The translations under genes were made by a program, and so were the position numbers. From Gammaproteobacteria bacterium (GTDB lineage Bacteria > Pseudomonadota > Gammaproteobacteria > Pseudomonadales > Azotimanducaceae): 32,932 nucleotides of DNA. The notes beneath the pieces are model-generated. The model did not search any database. It had not been told where the DNA came from and was given only the letters and a program-made list of their open reading frames with translations. Where the stretch lies: positions 1,309-34,240 of the forward strand of contig JAPPND010000121.1 of assembly GCA_028818795.1 (NCBI GenBank). The letters are read 5' to 3'. Shown in pieces: positions 7,161 to 15,791 of this stretch (the first letter of the stretch is position 1; each line of letters opens with the position of its first letter).

Positions 7161-9355
7161 ATCCACCCTTCGCCGATCTCCTGCGCCGGCTGCGGCCGGT
7201 TCCGCGAACGCCCCTGTACCAACAGATCCAAGCGAGCGAATGCGGCGCGGCCAGTCTGGGCATCGTGCTGGCCCACCTCGGTAGGTGGGCCGGCATGAAC
7301 GAGCTATGCAGAGCCTGCGGCGTGAGCCGCGACGGGTGTTCCGCGGCGGACATTCAACGCGCCGCCGCGGGGTACGGGGTCGAAGTGACCGGCTGGCAGC
7401 GTTCGGCGGACTACCTGAAGGGCCTCAAAGCGCCGGTAATCCTGTTCTGGGAGTTCAATCACTTCCTGGTGCTAGAGGGCTTCCGGAACAACCGCTACTA
7501 CATCAACGACCCGGCCAACGGCCACTACTCGCTGGACGAGGCGACGTTCCGAGAGCGTTACATGGGCATCGTGCTAATGGTGCGGGCCGGGCCGGACTTC
7601 ACGCCGTCGGAGCGCCCGCTGACGATCCGTGCCCGTCTGCTACCGTGGCTGGGCGAGCATCGCACCCAAATCGGCATCGCTTTCGCGCTGGGTTTGCTGC
7701 TGGCCATTCCCACGTTGGCCTTGCCCGAGCTTCTCCGCTACTTCACGGACGCTGCGACCGGTCCGGAGCCCCCGTCAGCAACAGTGGTAATCGGCGGCAC
7801 GCTCGGCATCGCCGTCGCCTTGTTTGCGATCCTCTGGATACAGCAACGCGTTCTCCTCGCGGTGAGCGTGCGAATCGCACTTTCGCAGTCCGAGCGGTTC
7901 CTTTCCGCCCTGTTGCGGCTTCCGATGGAGTACTTCGCACAACGGTTCTCGGGCGAACTGGCCTCGCGAGCCCGCCTGCTGGACAGGATCGCGAACACCG
8001 CAACGACGCGGTTGACGCGGCTTGCGATCGAACTGACGATGAGCCTGATCTACCTCGTCTGGATCGCGGCGCAGGACTTGCTGCTCGCCGGGACAGCGGT
8101 TGTCGTGGCGTTCCTGAACGTGGCCGTGGCGCGTTCCGTGTCCTACCGCACCAAGCACGAGAACTACCGCCTCCGTCGCAGCCAGGGCATGCTTTCGGGC
8201 ATCGGCGCCACGGCGCTGAGTCGCCTCGATGCGCTCCGCGCCACCGGAACCGAGGGCGACTTCTTCACGCGCTTATCCGGCTACCAGGCTCTGGAACTGC
8301 TCTATCGGCAGCGGTCGGCCGAACTCGGCGTTTTTGCAAACGCGCTGCCGCCGTTCTTTCTCATGGTGGGAGGCGCCGTGGTGCTCGGCATCGGGGGCAT
8401 GCGCGTCATCTCCGGAGACATGTCGATCGGCGATGTCGTGGCAACCTACTTCGTTATCGGCAACTTCCTGCTGCCGGTCGGAAAGTACGTCGAGTCGATC
8501 GGCCTCGTACAGGTCTTGGAGGCCGACCTGCAGCGCGTCCAGGACGTCCTCGATGCCGACCCCGCATCGGATTCGGACACCGTCGAAACGCACCGGGCCA
8601 ATCGTCTAGTCAGTATCGGTCGCCGCGTCCGCCTCGCCGGACGGCTGGAACTGCGCGAGGTCACATTCGGCTACCGGCCTCACCACGACCCGGTCATCGA
8701 GGGGTTCAACCTCACGCTCGAACCGGGCCAGCGGGTGGCGCTGGTCGGCCCGAGCGGTTCCGGCAAGTCCACGATCGCGTCGCTGATCGCGGGCGTCTAT
8801 CGGCCTTGGTCCGGCCAGGTTCTATTCGATGGCCACGAGCGCGACGAGATACCGCGCGAGGTCGCCATCGACTCGGTTGCCCACGTCAACCAGCGCGTGA
8901 ATCTCTTTTCCGGCACCGTCCGCGAGAACCTCACCATGTGGAACCCAACAGTCCCCGATGCGTTGGTCGTCGATGCGGCACAGGATGCACACATCCACGA
9001 CGAGATCGCCCAACGTCCGTTGGGCTACGACACGACGATCGAGGAAGGGGGCCAGAACTTCAGCGGTGGTCAGCGCCAGCGGCTGGAGATCGCCCGGGCG
9101 CTCGTGCCACGGCCGTCCTTGATCATCCTCGACGAGGCGACCAGCGATCTCGATGCCGCTGTCGAAGCCCGCATCGACGACTCGCTGCGCAGGCGGGGTT
9201 GCGCCTGCCTGATCGTGGCGCACCGGCTGAGTACGATCCGGGACTGCGACGAAATCCTCGTCCTGGATCGGGGCAGGACGGTTCAGCGAGGCCAACACGA
9301 AGAACTGATGCAAGACGATACTGGCCTCTACCACGACCTGGTCACGGCCCAATAG
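7157..9355 (+). CDS. NHLM-type peptidase-containing ABC transporter (leader-cleaving exporter)
   Basis: 732 residues. The N-terminal C39 peptidase domain has its complete catalytic set: Cys29 in QASECGAASLG, His102 in NHFLVLEG and Asp118 in INDPANG. A membrane domain with about six helices follows (about 170-470). The ATPase has Walker A GPSGSGKST (531-539), signature NFSGGQRQR, Walker B LIILDEATSDLD and the H-loop AHRLST. Proteins of this class (NHLM_micro_ABC1) cut double-glycine leaders and export the core across the inner membrane. The predicted substrate is the NHLP precursor two genes upstream. The start ATG overlaps the previous stop; 11 bases separate the stop from the next ABC gene. 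All catalytic residues are intact, so the system looks functional. Confidence 0.95.
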   Translation: MNPPFADLLRRLRPVPRTPLYQQIQASECGAASLGIVLAHLGRWAGMNELCRACGVSRDGCSAADIQRAAAGYGVEVTGWQRSADYLKGLKAPVILFWEFNHFLVLEGFRNNRYYINDPANGHYSLDEATFRERYMGIVLMVRAGPDFTPSERPLTIRARLLPWLGEHRTQIGIAFALGLLLAIPTLALPELLRYFTDAATGPEPPSATVVIGGTLGIAVALFAILWIQQRVLLAVSVRIALSQSERFLSALLRLPMEYFAQRFSGELASRARLLDRIANTATTRLTRLAIELTMSLIYLVWIAAQDLLLAGTAVVVAFLNVAVARSVSYRTKHENYRLRRSQGMLSGIGATALSRLDALRATGTEGDFFTRLSGYQALELLYRQRSAELGVFANALPPFFLMVGGAVVLGIGGMRVISGDMSIGDVVATYFVIGNFLLPVGKYVESIGLVQVLEADLQRVQDVLDADPASDSDTVETHRANRLVSIGRRVRLAGRLELREVTFGYRPHHDPVIEGFNLTLEPGQRVALVGPSGSGKSTIASLIAGVYRPWSGQVLFDGHERDEIPREVAIDSVAHVNQRVNLFSGTVRENLTMWNPTVPDALVVDAAQDAHIHDEIAQRPLGYDTTIEEGGQNFSGGQRQRLEIARALVPRPSLIILDEATSDLDAAVEARIDDSLRRRGCACLIVAHRLSTIRDCDEILVLDRGRTVQRGQHEELMQDDTGLYHDLVTAQ

Positions 9356-9366
9356 GGCTAGCGGGC

Positions 9367-12231
9367 GTGGGCGACATCAGCCGAGACACCCACCGTGCCG
9401 CGTTCCCGCTGACCGGCGACGGCGCCGCTTGGCGCGTCGACTCCGGGGCGGTCGACGTCTTCTTCGTCCACGCGAACAACGGCGTCGTCAACGCCCCCTA
9501 CAAGCACGTCCTTCGCGCCACGGCGGGACACGTGATCTTCGGCGTCGACCCCCTGACCTTGGGCGACGATGGCCAGCTCGAATTGTGGGCCCGGGGGTTG
9601 CCCGGTTTCACACTGCGGGAGACAACCGTCGGCAAGCTGATCGACGGTGACGCCGAAACCGACGTTGCCGCGGAAGTCGACCATTGGATAACCAGCTTCA
9701 CGGACTCGGTCGCCAGGGACATCATGCCCGTGCCTCGCGCCGATGCGTTCGTATCCCGGGGTCGGGTTCCGCCACTTCAGGCCGGCAAGGTGGTATCCGC
9801 GCGGGGTGGCGTCGTGTGGCTGTCTGGGCTCGGTACGGCTTCCTATCTCGGTCTGGTCGACGCCGCCGACAACGAGAGCGATTGGCTCCCTCTTACCCTG
9901 CAAGGCTGGTTGACGGTATCTGGACCCCAGGAAGGTCTCGTCGCGACTTCGAGCCGGCAACTTCGCGACGACGGATTGCTCGAAGAGGCCCTAAGCAGAT
10001 TCCACCGGCGATTGCTCGATGCCGAGCGCGTCAACCGGCTGCTCGCCGTCGTCGACGAAGCCAACCTCCAAATGGACCGCTCGACTCTGCGGCGCGAACA
10101 CGAGGAGCAAGCCCGAGTCGAACTGAGGCGTCTGTTCGAGCAGACCAGTTCCGACGCCGCCTTGCCGACGCTCCACGAAGCGCTCCGGGTCGTCGGCAAC
10201 TACGAGGGCATCGAGTTTCAGTTCCCGGATGCCGATCCCGACGACAGCGCCGGCGATCCCGTTGTCGAAATCGCCTTCAGCTCGCGGGTACGGGCCCGCG
10301 CCGTGCGGCTTGAGTCGCACAAACGCTGGTGGTTTGGCGACAACAGCGCCCTGCTCGGCTTCCACGAAAACGGTTCCCCCATTGCACTGCTGCCTGGTCG
10401 TTTCGGTCGCTACAAGCTGCGCGATCCCGCAACACGCAAGACGACCGCGGTCAGTCGGAGCATGGCGGGCAAGCTGCACAAATACGCTTGGATGTTCATC
10501 CGCCCCCTTCCCGACCGTCCGGTCAAGGCCAGGGACGCCCTGAAAATCTTCGCGAACAAGATCGGCATCGAGTCGATCCGCTACGCACTCAGCGGACTGG
10601 TCGCAGGCCTGATTTCCTTCGCGCCCGCTGCCATGGTCGCCATCATCGTCGATTGGCTCGTTCCCGCCCGGAGCGACGCCTTCCTCTGGTTGGCGATCGC
10701 CACCTTGACACTGCTGGCGGTGGCCGGGGTGCTCGTCCAGCTTCTGCAAAGTACAACCCTGCTGCACGTCGAAGGACGCGGCGCCGCACGGCTGACCGCC
10801 GCTGTCTGGAACCGTCTGCTGCGGCTCAAGCGCGACGATCTACGCGGATTCAAGGCCGGCGAGATCTCGCAACGGGCATTCGCGGTCCAGGCGCTGCGCG
10901 AGAGCCTATCCGGCGTCGTCTCCGGCACGGCCAGTTCGATCCTCTTCCTGCTGCCGATACTCGGCCTGTTGTTCCTGTACGACCCGACGCTGGCCACGAC
11001 AAGCCTGGCCTTGGGAGTCCTCGGGCTGATCGTCGTCGCGAGCTTCGGGTTCCGCCAAGTCACCTGGCAGCGTCGGTACCAAGATGCGCAGCAGACCTTG
11101 GCGGGCAACATGTTCCAGTTCGTGAACGGCATCGAGAAGCTGCGGGCCACCGGAGCGGAGAGTTCCGTCTTCGCATTCTGGGTGCGCGGCTATCTCGACA
11201 AGAAACAGGCCGAGATCAAGGTCGAACGCTTGAACGCCCTGGCGACCGCCGTCACGGGATCGCTCCCCATGTTCGCCGCTGCCTGCCTGTTCGCCGTTGT
11301 ACTGCTGCGGTCAGGCAGACCCATCGAGGTCGGTGCATTCCTCGCCGTGTTCGCGGCCTCGATGACCTTCTTCAGTGCGATCACCCGGCTGGGCGGCTCG
11401 GTCGGCGTGGTCGCATCGCTCGTTCCCGCCTACCAGCAACTCAAGCCCCTGTTCGATCCTTCCATAAAGACCCGGACGTCCGCGAACGTCGCTCCCATCC
11501 GCCGGATCCAAGGCGAGGTGCGGCTTGACCATGTCACATTCAGCTACGAGGAGGACGGCCCCCCGGTACTTCGGGATGTCTCCCTGCACGTCCGGTCCGG
11601 CGAGTTCGTCGCCATCGTCGGCGAATCCGGGTCGGGCAAGAGCAGTTTGCTTCGCCTCATCCTCGGGTTGGAAAAGCCATCAACCGGGGCCGTCTATTTC
11701 GACGAGCGAAACCTGCTGTACCTCGACGACCAGGCGCTGCGCCGCCAAATCGGCGTCGTCATGCAGAACGGCTCGCTGCAGCCCGGGACGATTCTCCAGA
11801 ACATCGTCGGAATCAACAGCGAGGCCTCGGTGGAGGATGCCTGGTCGGCGGCCCGCAAGGCCTCCCTGGCCGAGGACATCGAGGCGATGGAAATGGGCAT
11901 TTACACGCCGGTCGGCGAACACTCGGGGATGTTCTCCGGCGGCCAGGTGCAGCGGATCCTCATCGCAGCCGCCCTGGTGCGGAACCCGAGCGTCATCCTG
12001 CTGGACGAGGCCACCAACTGGCTCGACAACAAAAGCCAGGCGGAGGTCATGCGCAGCATTGCCGAGATCGCCGCGACCCGTATCGTCGTCGCGCACCGGC
12101 TGTCCACTATCAGGAACGCCGACCGCATCTACGTCCTGTCGCGCGGCCAGGTCGTGCAAACAGGGACCTTTGAGGAACTAGCCGCCGCGCCGGGAATGTT
12201 CCACGACCTGATCGCACGCCAAGTGACGTAG
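9367..12231 (+). CDS. NHLM-type second ABC transporter (ABC2, no peptidase)
   Basis: 954 residues from a GTG 11 bases after the previous stop, with an aggg stretch in the gap. The first roughly 390 residues are soluble and carry no peptidase motif. They contain a beta-rich, regulatory-looking part (VDVFFVH, HVIFGVDPLTLGDDGQLELW) and a charged helical part. The membrane domain runs from about 395 to 690. The ATPase has Walker A GESGSGKSS (752-760), a signature FSGGQVQR, Walker B VILLDEATNWLD and AHRLST. This layout is that of NHLM_micro_ABC2, the usual partner of the C39 transporter in NHLP-leader peptide systems. The two probably form a heterodimer or act in sequence. The frame stays open far upstream through the previous gene, but no homology supports a longer protein. 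Confidence 0.93.
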   Translation: MGDISRDTHRAAFPLTGDGAAWRVDSGAVDVFFVHANNGVVNAPYKHVLRATAGHVIFGVDPLTLGDDGQLELWARGLPGFTLRETTVGKLIDGDAETDVAAEVDHWITSFTDSVARDIMPVPRADAFVSRGRVPPLQAGKVVSARGGVVWLSGLGTASYLGLVDAADNESDWLPLTLQGWLTVSGPQEGLVATSSRQLRDDGLLEEALSRFHRRLLDAERVNRLLAVVDEANLQMDRSTLRREHEEQARVELRRLFEQTSSDAALPTLHEALRVVGNYEGIEFQFPDADPDDSAGDPVVEIAFSSRVRARAVRLESHKRWWFGDNSALLGFHENGSPIALLPGRFGRYKLRDPATRKTTAVSRSMAGKLHKYAWMFIRPLPDRPVKARDALKIFANKIGIESIRYALSGLVAGLISFAPAAMVAIIVDWLVPARSDAFLWLAIATLTLLAVAGVLVQLLQSTTLLHVEGRGAARLTAAVWNRLLRLKRDDLRGFKAGEISQRAFAVQALRESLSGVVSGTASSILFLLPILGLLFLYDPTLATTSLALGVLGLIVVASFGFRQVTWQRRYQDAQQTLAGNMFQFVNGIEKLRATGAESSVFAFWVRGYLDKKQAEIKVERLNALATAVTGSLPMFAAACLFAVVLLRSGRPIEVGAFLAVFAASMTFFSAITRLGGSVGVVASLVPAYQQLKPLFDPSIKTRTSANVAPIRRIQGEVRLDHVTFSYEEDGPPVLRDVSLHVRSGEFVAIVGESGSGKSSLLRLILGLEKPSTGAVYFDERNLLYLDDQALRRQIGVVMQNGSLQPGTILQNIVGINSEASVEDAWSAARKASLAEDIEAMEMGIYTPVGEHSGMFSGGQVQRILIAAALVRNPSVILLDEATNWLDNKSQAEVMRSIAEIAATRIVVAHRLSTIRNADRIYVLSRGQVVQTGTFEELAAAPGMFHDLIARQVT

Positions 12232-12258
12232 GGACGGTCGGTCGCGGCGAAGCCTGCG

Positions 12259-13737
12259 TCAAGGCGCACTCGGGTGGATTGCCAACACGGCGTCGTCCTT
12301 GATCAACTGTTTGAGGAAGTCGTCGATGAACTCGTCGGAGAACCGTCCCCGGCAGACGCCTTTGAATTCCTCCACGGACAACGACTCCGCTCCGGCTAGC
12401 GCACGCATCAAATCAAGACATCTGAGGTCGAACTCCCGCTCCATGCCGTTGGCCCGCAGCACGAAAGACCCCTTGGCGGGGCACGTTTCCATCGCGGCGT
12501 GTCGCCGACCCTTGAGCGAGAGTCGGAAGCTGCGCCATAGCGGCGACTTCCAAGGCTCGATATATGTCGACAGCGACGTCCTGGTTGCCTCCGTCCACGA
12601 CGCCCGGATATCCGACGCGAAACGATCACCGACATCGGCGACCAGTTGTTCTCGGATGAGCTCCACCAATCGTTCGAAATAGTCCCGTCGGCTTGCCTCG
12701 TCCGCAGCCAGGGGCGTGTTCTGGCGGAACACCTCGTGGTCCAGGAGTTTGTTTTCCAGCCATCGAAGGACCCAGGTTCCCGTGATCGGGCGCGTGTTGA
12801 GCGTCAGGTGAATGCTGCCTTTGCCGTCATCGGCCTGGTCGACCCGCGCATCGTGCCACCACCCCCGCGGAACGTAGAGCACGTCCCCCGAGGTCAACTT
12901 GCCCGACCACACCGGCTCATCGGGCCGCTCCACGTTCGGCCGGTTGTCCAGCGTGGTCGGCAGGTTCCGGGTTTCTCCGAAAAGGTGCCACTCCTTCTCG
13001 CCGACCGCCTGGATGATGTAGACGTCGTGATCGTCCCAATGGGTTGCGAAGCCCCGGGTCGACCGCCACGAGGCGTATAGATTGACGTTGACGTAGGTGG
13101 CGAGGCCCTGCTCGATTTCCTCCGCCAATTGCCGGATCGGCGCATGGTAGTCGTGAATCGCGTTTGCGATGAACGTGGCGCCGCTGCGCAGGAAGTTGGC
13201 CAGTTTCCGGCCATCGACCCTCGACACGAACGGACCCGGCTGGCGCGTGCCGAGACCCAGGTTGTCGACTTGAAACAGGTCGTTGCCCACCTCCACGCCG
13301 TCCATGATGACGTGCAACTGCGGCGGCCGTAGATTCCTGTTGCAGATCGCATCGTTCAAGCCGTCCCAAGTGATCAATCCGGCAAACCGGTCATCGGTGC
13401 CCCGGAAAACCAACGGCCGGGGCCGGCGATATTGTTCGGTGTAGAAATCCGTGACGGCCAGCGGCGCAACCATCCGGGCGATCCCCACCGCGTCGAGCGC
13501 GCTACCCCCCGCGTCCAACTCCTCGATGGACACCTGCGTCGACTCAACCGGGGCAACTTCAGCTTCGGACTCCAGGCGAATGCTCAACTTGGGCACACCC
13601 ACGCGCTTCGACATGAAGCTCAAGACCGCCTCGTCGTGGCGCTGTTCCCGACGGTAGACGTCATAGTCAATGGGTCCCGCCGAAGCGTGTCTCTTGCCGA
13701 GGAACATCTCGCGCGCCTTCGGGTTTCGATCGGGCAT
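12259..13737 (-). CDS. JmjC/cupin-4 2-oxoglutarate oxygenase, candidate peptide hydroxylase
   Basis: 492 residues from an ATG at 13737. The open frame extends to 14058, but the added segment overlaps the upstream gene and lacks homology. The Fe(II) triad is complete: His233-x-Asp235 in ATHWDDHDVYIIQ and His295 in VPRGWWHDARV. The layout (substrate-entry region, double-stranded beta-helix about 130-320, helical and winged-helix-like C-terminus about 340-492) is that of ROX-type JmjC proteins such as YcfD, which hydroxylate Arg or His of ribosomal proteins. It is tail-to-tail with the transporter operon, 27 bases apart, and downstream of the FMO in a minus-strand operon. Modification of the adjacent precursor is therefore a reasonable inference. 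A ribosomal or metabolic substrate is the main alternative. A tatgat (-10-like) at 13771-13776 could serve a promoter of its own. Confidence 0.88.
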   Translation of the reverse strand: MPDRNPKAREMFLGKRHASAGPIDYDVYRREQRHDEAVLSFMSKRVGVPKLSIRLESEAEVAPVESTQVSIEELDAGGSALDAVGIARMVAPLAVTDFYTEQYRRPRPLVFRGTDDRFAGLITWDGLNDAICNRNLRPPQLHVIMDGVEVGNDLFQVDNLGLGTRQPGPFVSRVDGRKLANFLRSGATFIANAIHDYHAPIRQLAEEIEQGLATYVNVNLYASWRSTRGFATHWDDHDVYIIQAVGEKEWHLFGETRNLPTTLDNRPNVERPDEPVWSGKLTSGDVLYVPRGWWHDARVDQADDGKGSIHLTLNTRPITGTWVLRWLENKLLDHEVFRQNTPLAADEASRRDYFERLVELIREQLVADVGDRFASDIRASWTEATRTSLSTYIEPWKSPLWRSFRLSLKGRRHAAMETCPAKGSFVLRANGMEREFDLRCLDLMRALAGAESLSVEEFKGVCRGRFSDEFIDDFLKQLIKDDAVLAIHPSAP

Positions 13738-13808
13738 ACGGCTCAAGTTGGAATGCTCGGAGCGCCTTCGATCATACCGCAGGCGGAAACGGCGGCCAGG
13801 CGTATGTG

Positions 13809-15068
13809 TCAGTTTAAACTGGGCGAAACCACGACGATCGTCGGTCCACCACCCTGCAAGGGACGGTCGCGATAGTCCTTGGGATGCCTCCGGGCGTTGG
13901 CGTTGTGTTCCCGCCAAAGCGCCACGAACCAGTCGGGCACGGGTCCGTCGTGGCATTGTTCCGCAAGCCGGTTCATGTAGCCGATCTGCGCATCCTCCAA
14001 GCGGTGGAAGTGCCGTTCCGCCACGCCTTCCGACCGCAGGCGGGCGACCTCGTCGCAATGGTCCCGCCGCCGGTCGTCGAGATCAGGCAAGGTGAACCGT
14101 CCGGCCAGGGAGCGCGCCCACCATCGGGCCTGGCGCTGGAACAGGGGGAACGGGACGATACGAAACGGCAGTCCGATGAAAGCCAGCGAGGAATCCTCGA
14201 CGGCAACCACTTGCCGATAGAGTCCTTTCACCCAGTTGTCGCCGACCGACACCCAATCGGAAGCGAGAAAGGGAAACCGGTACCAGTAGCCCGTGCAGAA
14301 CAGTATCGCGTCCACCTCGCGTATCCGTTCCCCGTTCGTCAGGACGACATCGGATCCGTCGAAGTGCGCTATCGGGGGGCAACGCCTGATCGGTCCGGCT
14401 TGTTCCGAGAGCGGCGGCCGGTTCTCGAACAACCGCCCCGAGAAGAACACCTCGGCGACTTGTGCCAACTCGCTGGAAAGATCACCGCCGGACACCGACG
14501 AACCGAGCACGACGAGGCGCTTCCCCGCGAAGGCATCCGGACGCCGATAGTTGTGACTGTGCAGCGCGACTCCCGGGAAATCCGCGAGCCCGGGCAGTTC
14601 CGGCACACGTGGTTCGGAGAAATGTCCGTTGCACACGGCAACGGCGTCGAAACGCTCGCCGTCCACGAGCCAGCCATCGCCCCGAACGACATTGCTCACC
14701 GGATCACCCAGGCGAACCAAGTCGCCAACGCCGGTGTCGGTCGCGAAGCGACGCAGGTACTCGAGAACCCGAGAGTGGTGGGGGTAGCGCGGCCAGTCGT
14801 CGCGACCGCCGCCAGCATCGTCGAAGGTATAGCCGTCGAAGGCCATCAGGTCTCTCGGGAGGTTGACGCGCATCGATGCGTACAACGAACCGTGAATACG
14901 CCGGCTCGGCCGTTGCCCCAGCGGATCGTCTTCGACGGCGTCGGTGTAGTTCCACAGCCCACCGAGGAGTCGAGATTTCTCGAACACCGTCACCCGGTGC
15001 CCCTCGACGTCCAGTTCGTGGGCCGTGACCAGACCGGCCACCCCGGCGCCGATGACGGCGACACGCAT
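13809..15068 (-). CDS. Flavin-containing monooxygenase (FMO-like)
   Basis: 419 residues. It has an N-terminal FAD-binding GAGVAG (7-12), the FMO fingerprint FxGxxxHxxxY satisfied at Phe164-Tyr174 (FPGVALHSHNY), and an NADPH-binding GSSVSG (189-194). An FCTGYWYRFPF motif around 275-285 matches the FATGY region of class B monooxygenases. These enzymes use NADPH and O2 to oxygenate N or S atoms, or ketones in Baeyer-Villiger relatives. The SDR stop lies 15 bases upstream and the JmjC start 71 bases downstream, so all three are probably co-transcribed. Substrate is unknown: oxidation of a small metabolite or of a peptide side chain is possible. The length is normal and no key motif is missing. 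Confidence 0.88.
   Translation of the reverse strand: MRVAVIGAGVAGLVTAHELDVEGHRVTVFEKSRLLGGLWNYTDAVEDDPLGQRPSRRIHGSLYASMRVNLPRDLMAFDGYTFDDAGGGRDDWPRYPHHSRVLEYLRRFATDTGVGDLVRLGDPVSNVVRGDGWLVDGERFDAVAVCNGHFSEPRVPELPGLADFPGVALHSHNYRRPDAFAGKRLVVLGSSVSGGDLSSELAQVAEVFFSGRLFENRPPLSEQAGPIRRCPPIAHFDGSDVVLTNGERIREVDAILFCTGYWYRFPFLASDWVSVGDNWVKGLYRQVVAVEDSSLAFIGLPFRIVPFPLFQRQARWWARSLAGRFTLPDLDDRRRDHCDEVARLRSEGVAERHFHRLEDAQIGYMNRLAEQCHDGPVPDWFVALWREHNANARRHPKDYRDRPLQGGGPTIVVVSPSLN
13810..13821. repeat. 12-bp perfect palindrome at the FMO stop codon
   Basis: cagtttaaactg is fully self-complementary and overlaps the FMO stop codon. It is AT-rich in GC-rich surroundings and lies in the short gap before the JmjC gene. 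It could be a protein-binding site or chance. Confidence 0.3.
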
Positions 15069-15083
15069 CGCGAGGGTGCCTGT

Positions 15084-15791
15084 CTATCTGGTGCGCGTAC
15101 GAAGACCTTGGCTGACCCGGACCTCCATGGTATGGGCCGTCGCCGGCTGGGTAGCCAGGAAGACCGCTGCGTCAGCGATGTCCTCGGCCTGGATCAGCGA
15201 GTCGGGATCCTCGTTGGGGAATCCTTCGCTGCGCATCCTCGAGACCGTTGCATCCGGCAGGATGACGTGGGAGCGGATGCCTTGGTAGAGGTATTCGGCA
15301 ACCAGCGTCTTGGTGAATCCCATGACGCCGTGTTTCGAGGCGGCATAGGCCGAGCGATTGCGCGGCCCCACGACCCCGGCACCGGAGGAAATGTTGATGA
15401 TGCAACCGCTACCCTTCTCGAGCATCGACGGCAACGCATACTTGGTACAGAGGAAGAGCCCACGCAGGTTGACGTTCATGACGTGGTCCCAGTCCTCCAC
15501 CGGCAGTTGGTGAACGGGCAACCTGGCTACCGCGCCCGCATTGTTGACCAGGATGTCTATGGGACCGTAGGCGTCGACCGTCGCGTTGATCAGGTCGCGG
15601 ATACCCGACTCGTCCGCAACGTCGCAGGGGATGGCCAAACCACCGACCGCCTCCGCCACTGCATGGATCTCGTCGACGCTTCGCGCCGAGCAGACGACCG
15701 ATGCGCCCTCACTTGCGAACGCCTCCGCGATGGCCTTGCCGATACCCCGCCCCGCGCCGGTGACGATCGCCACCTTGTCCTTCAGCTTCAT
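15084..15791 (-). CDS. SDR-family NAD(P)-dependent oxidoreductase
   Basis: 235 residues, classical short-chain dehydrogenase/reductase. The cofactor motif TGAGRGIG (11-18), the NNAG motif and the catalytic Ser...Tyr-x-x-x-Lys (ISSGAG then YAASK) are all present. The C-terminus is short and charged (GLRTRTR) and lacks the usual VDGG ending, so substrate recognition may differ from common 3-oxoacyl-ACP reductases. The ATG overlaps the stop of the protease remnant by ATGA, and the FMO starts 15 bases after the stop. The gene is thus in a minus-strand operon with FMO and JmjC. An alcohol or ketone oxidoreductase role is certain by family; the substrate is not readable. Confidence 0.9.
   Translation of the reverse strand: MKLKDKVAIVTGAGRGIGKAIAEAFASEGASVVCSARSVDEIHAVAEAVGGLAIPCDVADESGIRDLINATVDAYGPIDILVNNAGAVARLPVHQLPVEDWDHVMNVNLRGLFLCTKYALPSMLEKGSGCIINISSGAGVVGPRNRSAYAASKHGVMGFTKTLVAEYLYQGIRSHVILPDATVSRMRSEGFPNEDPDSLIQAEDIADAAVFLATQPATAHTMEVRVSQGLRTRTR

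Noticed and set aside
7285-9366. A very long frame continuing upstream of the second ABC transporter through the whole first transporter (about 694 extra codons).
   Set aside because: It overlaps a conserved, motif-complete ABC transporter in another frame, has Arg/Pro-rich low-information sequence, and homology begins only after the GTG at 9367.
6016-13821. Similarity between ttcaaactgagacac at the end of the IS1-like relic (6016-6030) and, in reverse orientation, gtgtcagtttaaa at 13806-13818, which could be element ends framing the RiPP and JmjC genes.
   Set aside because: The match needs a two-base gap and a substitution, and the second site overlaps the FMO coding end and a palindrome. 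Too weak to claim a composite element.
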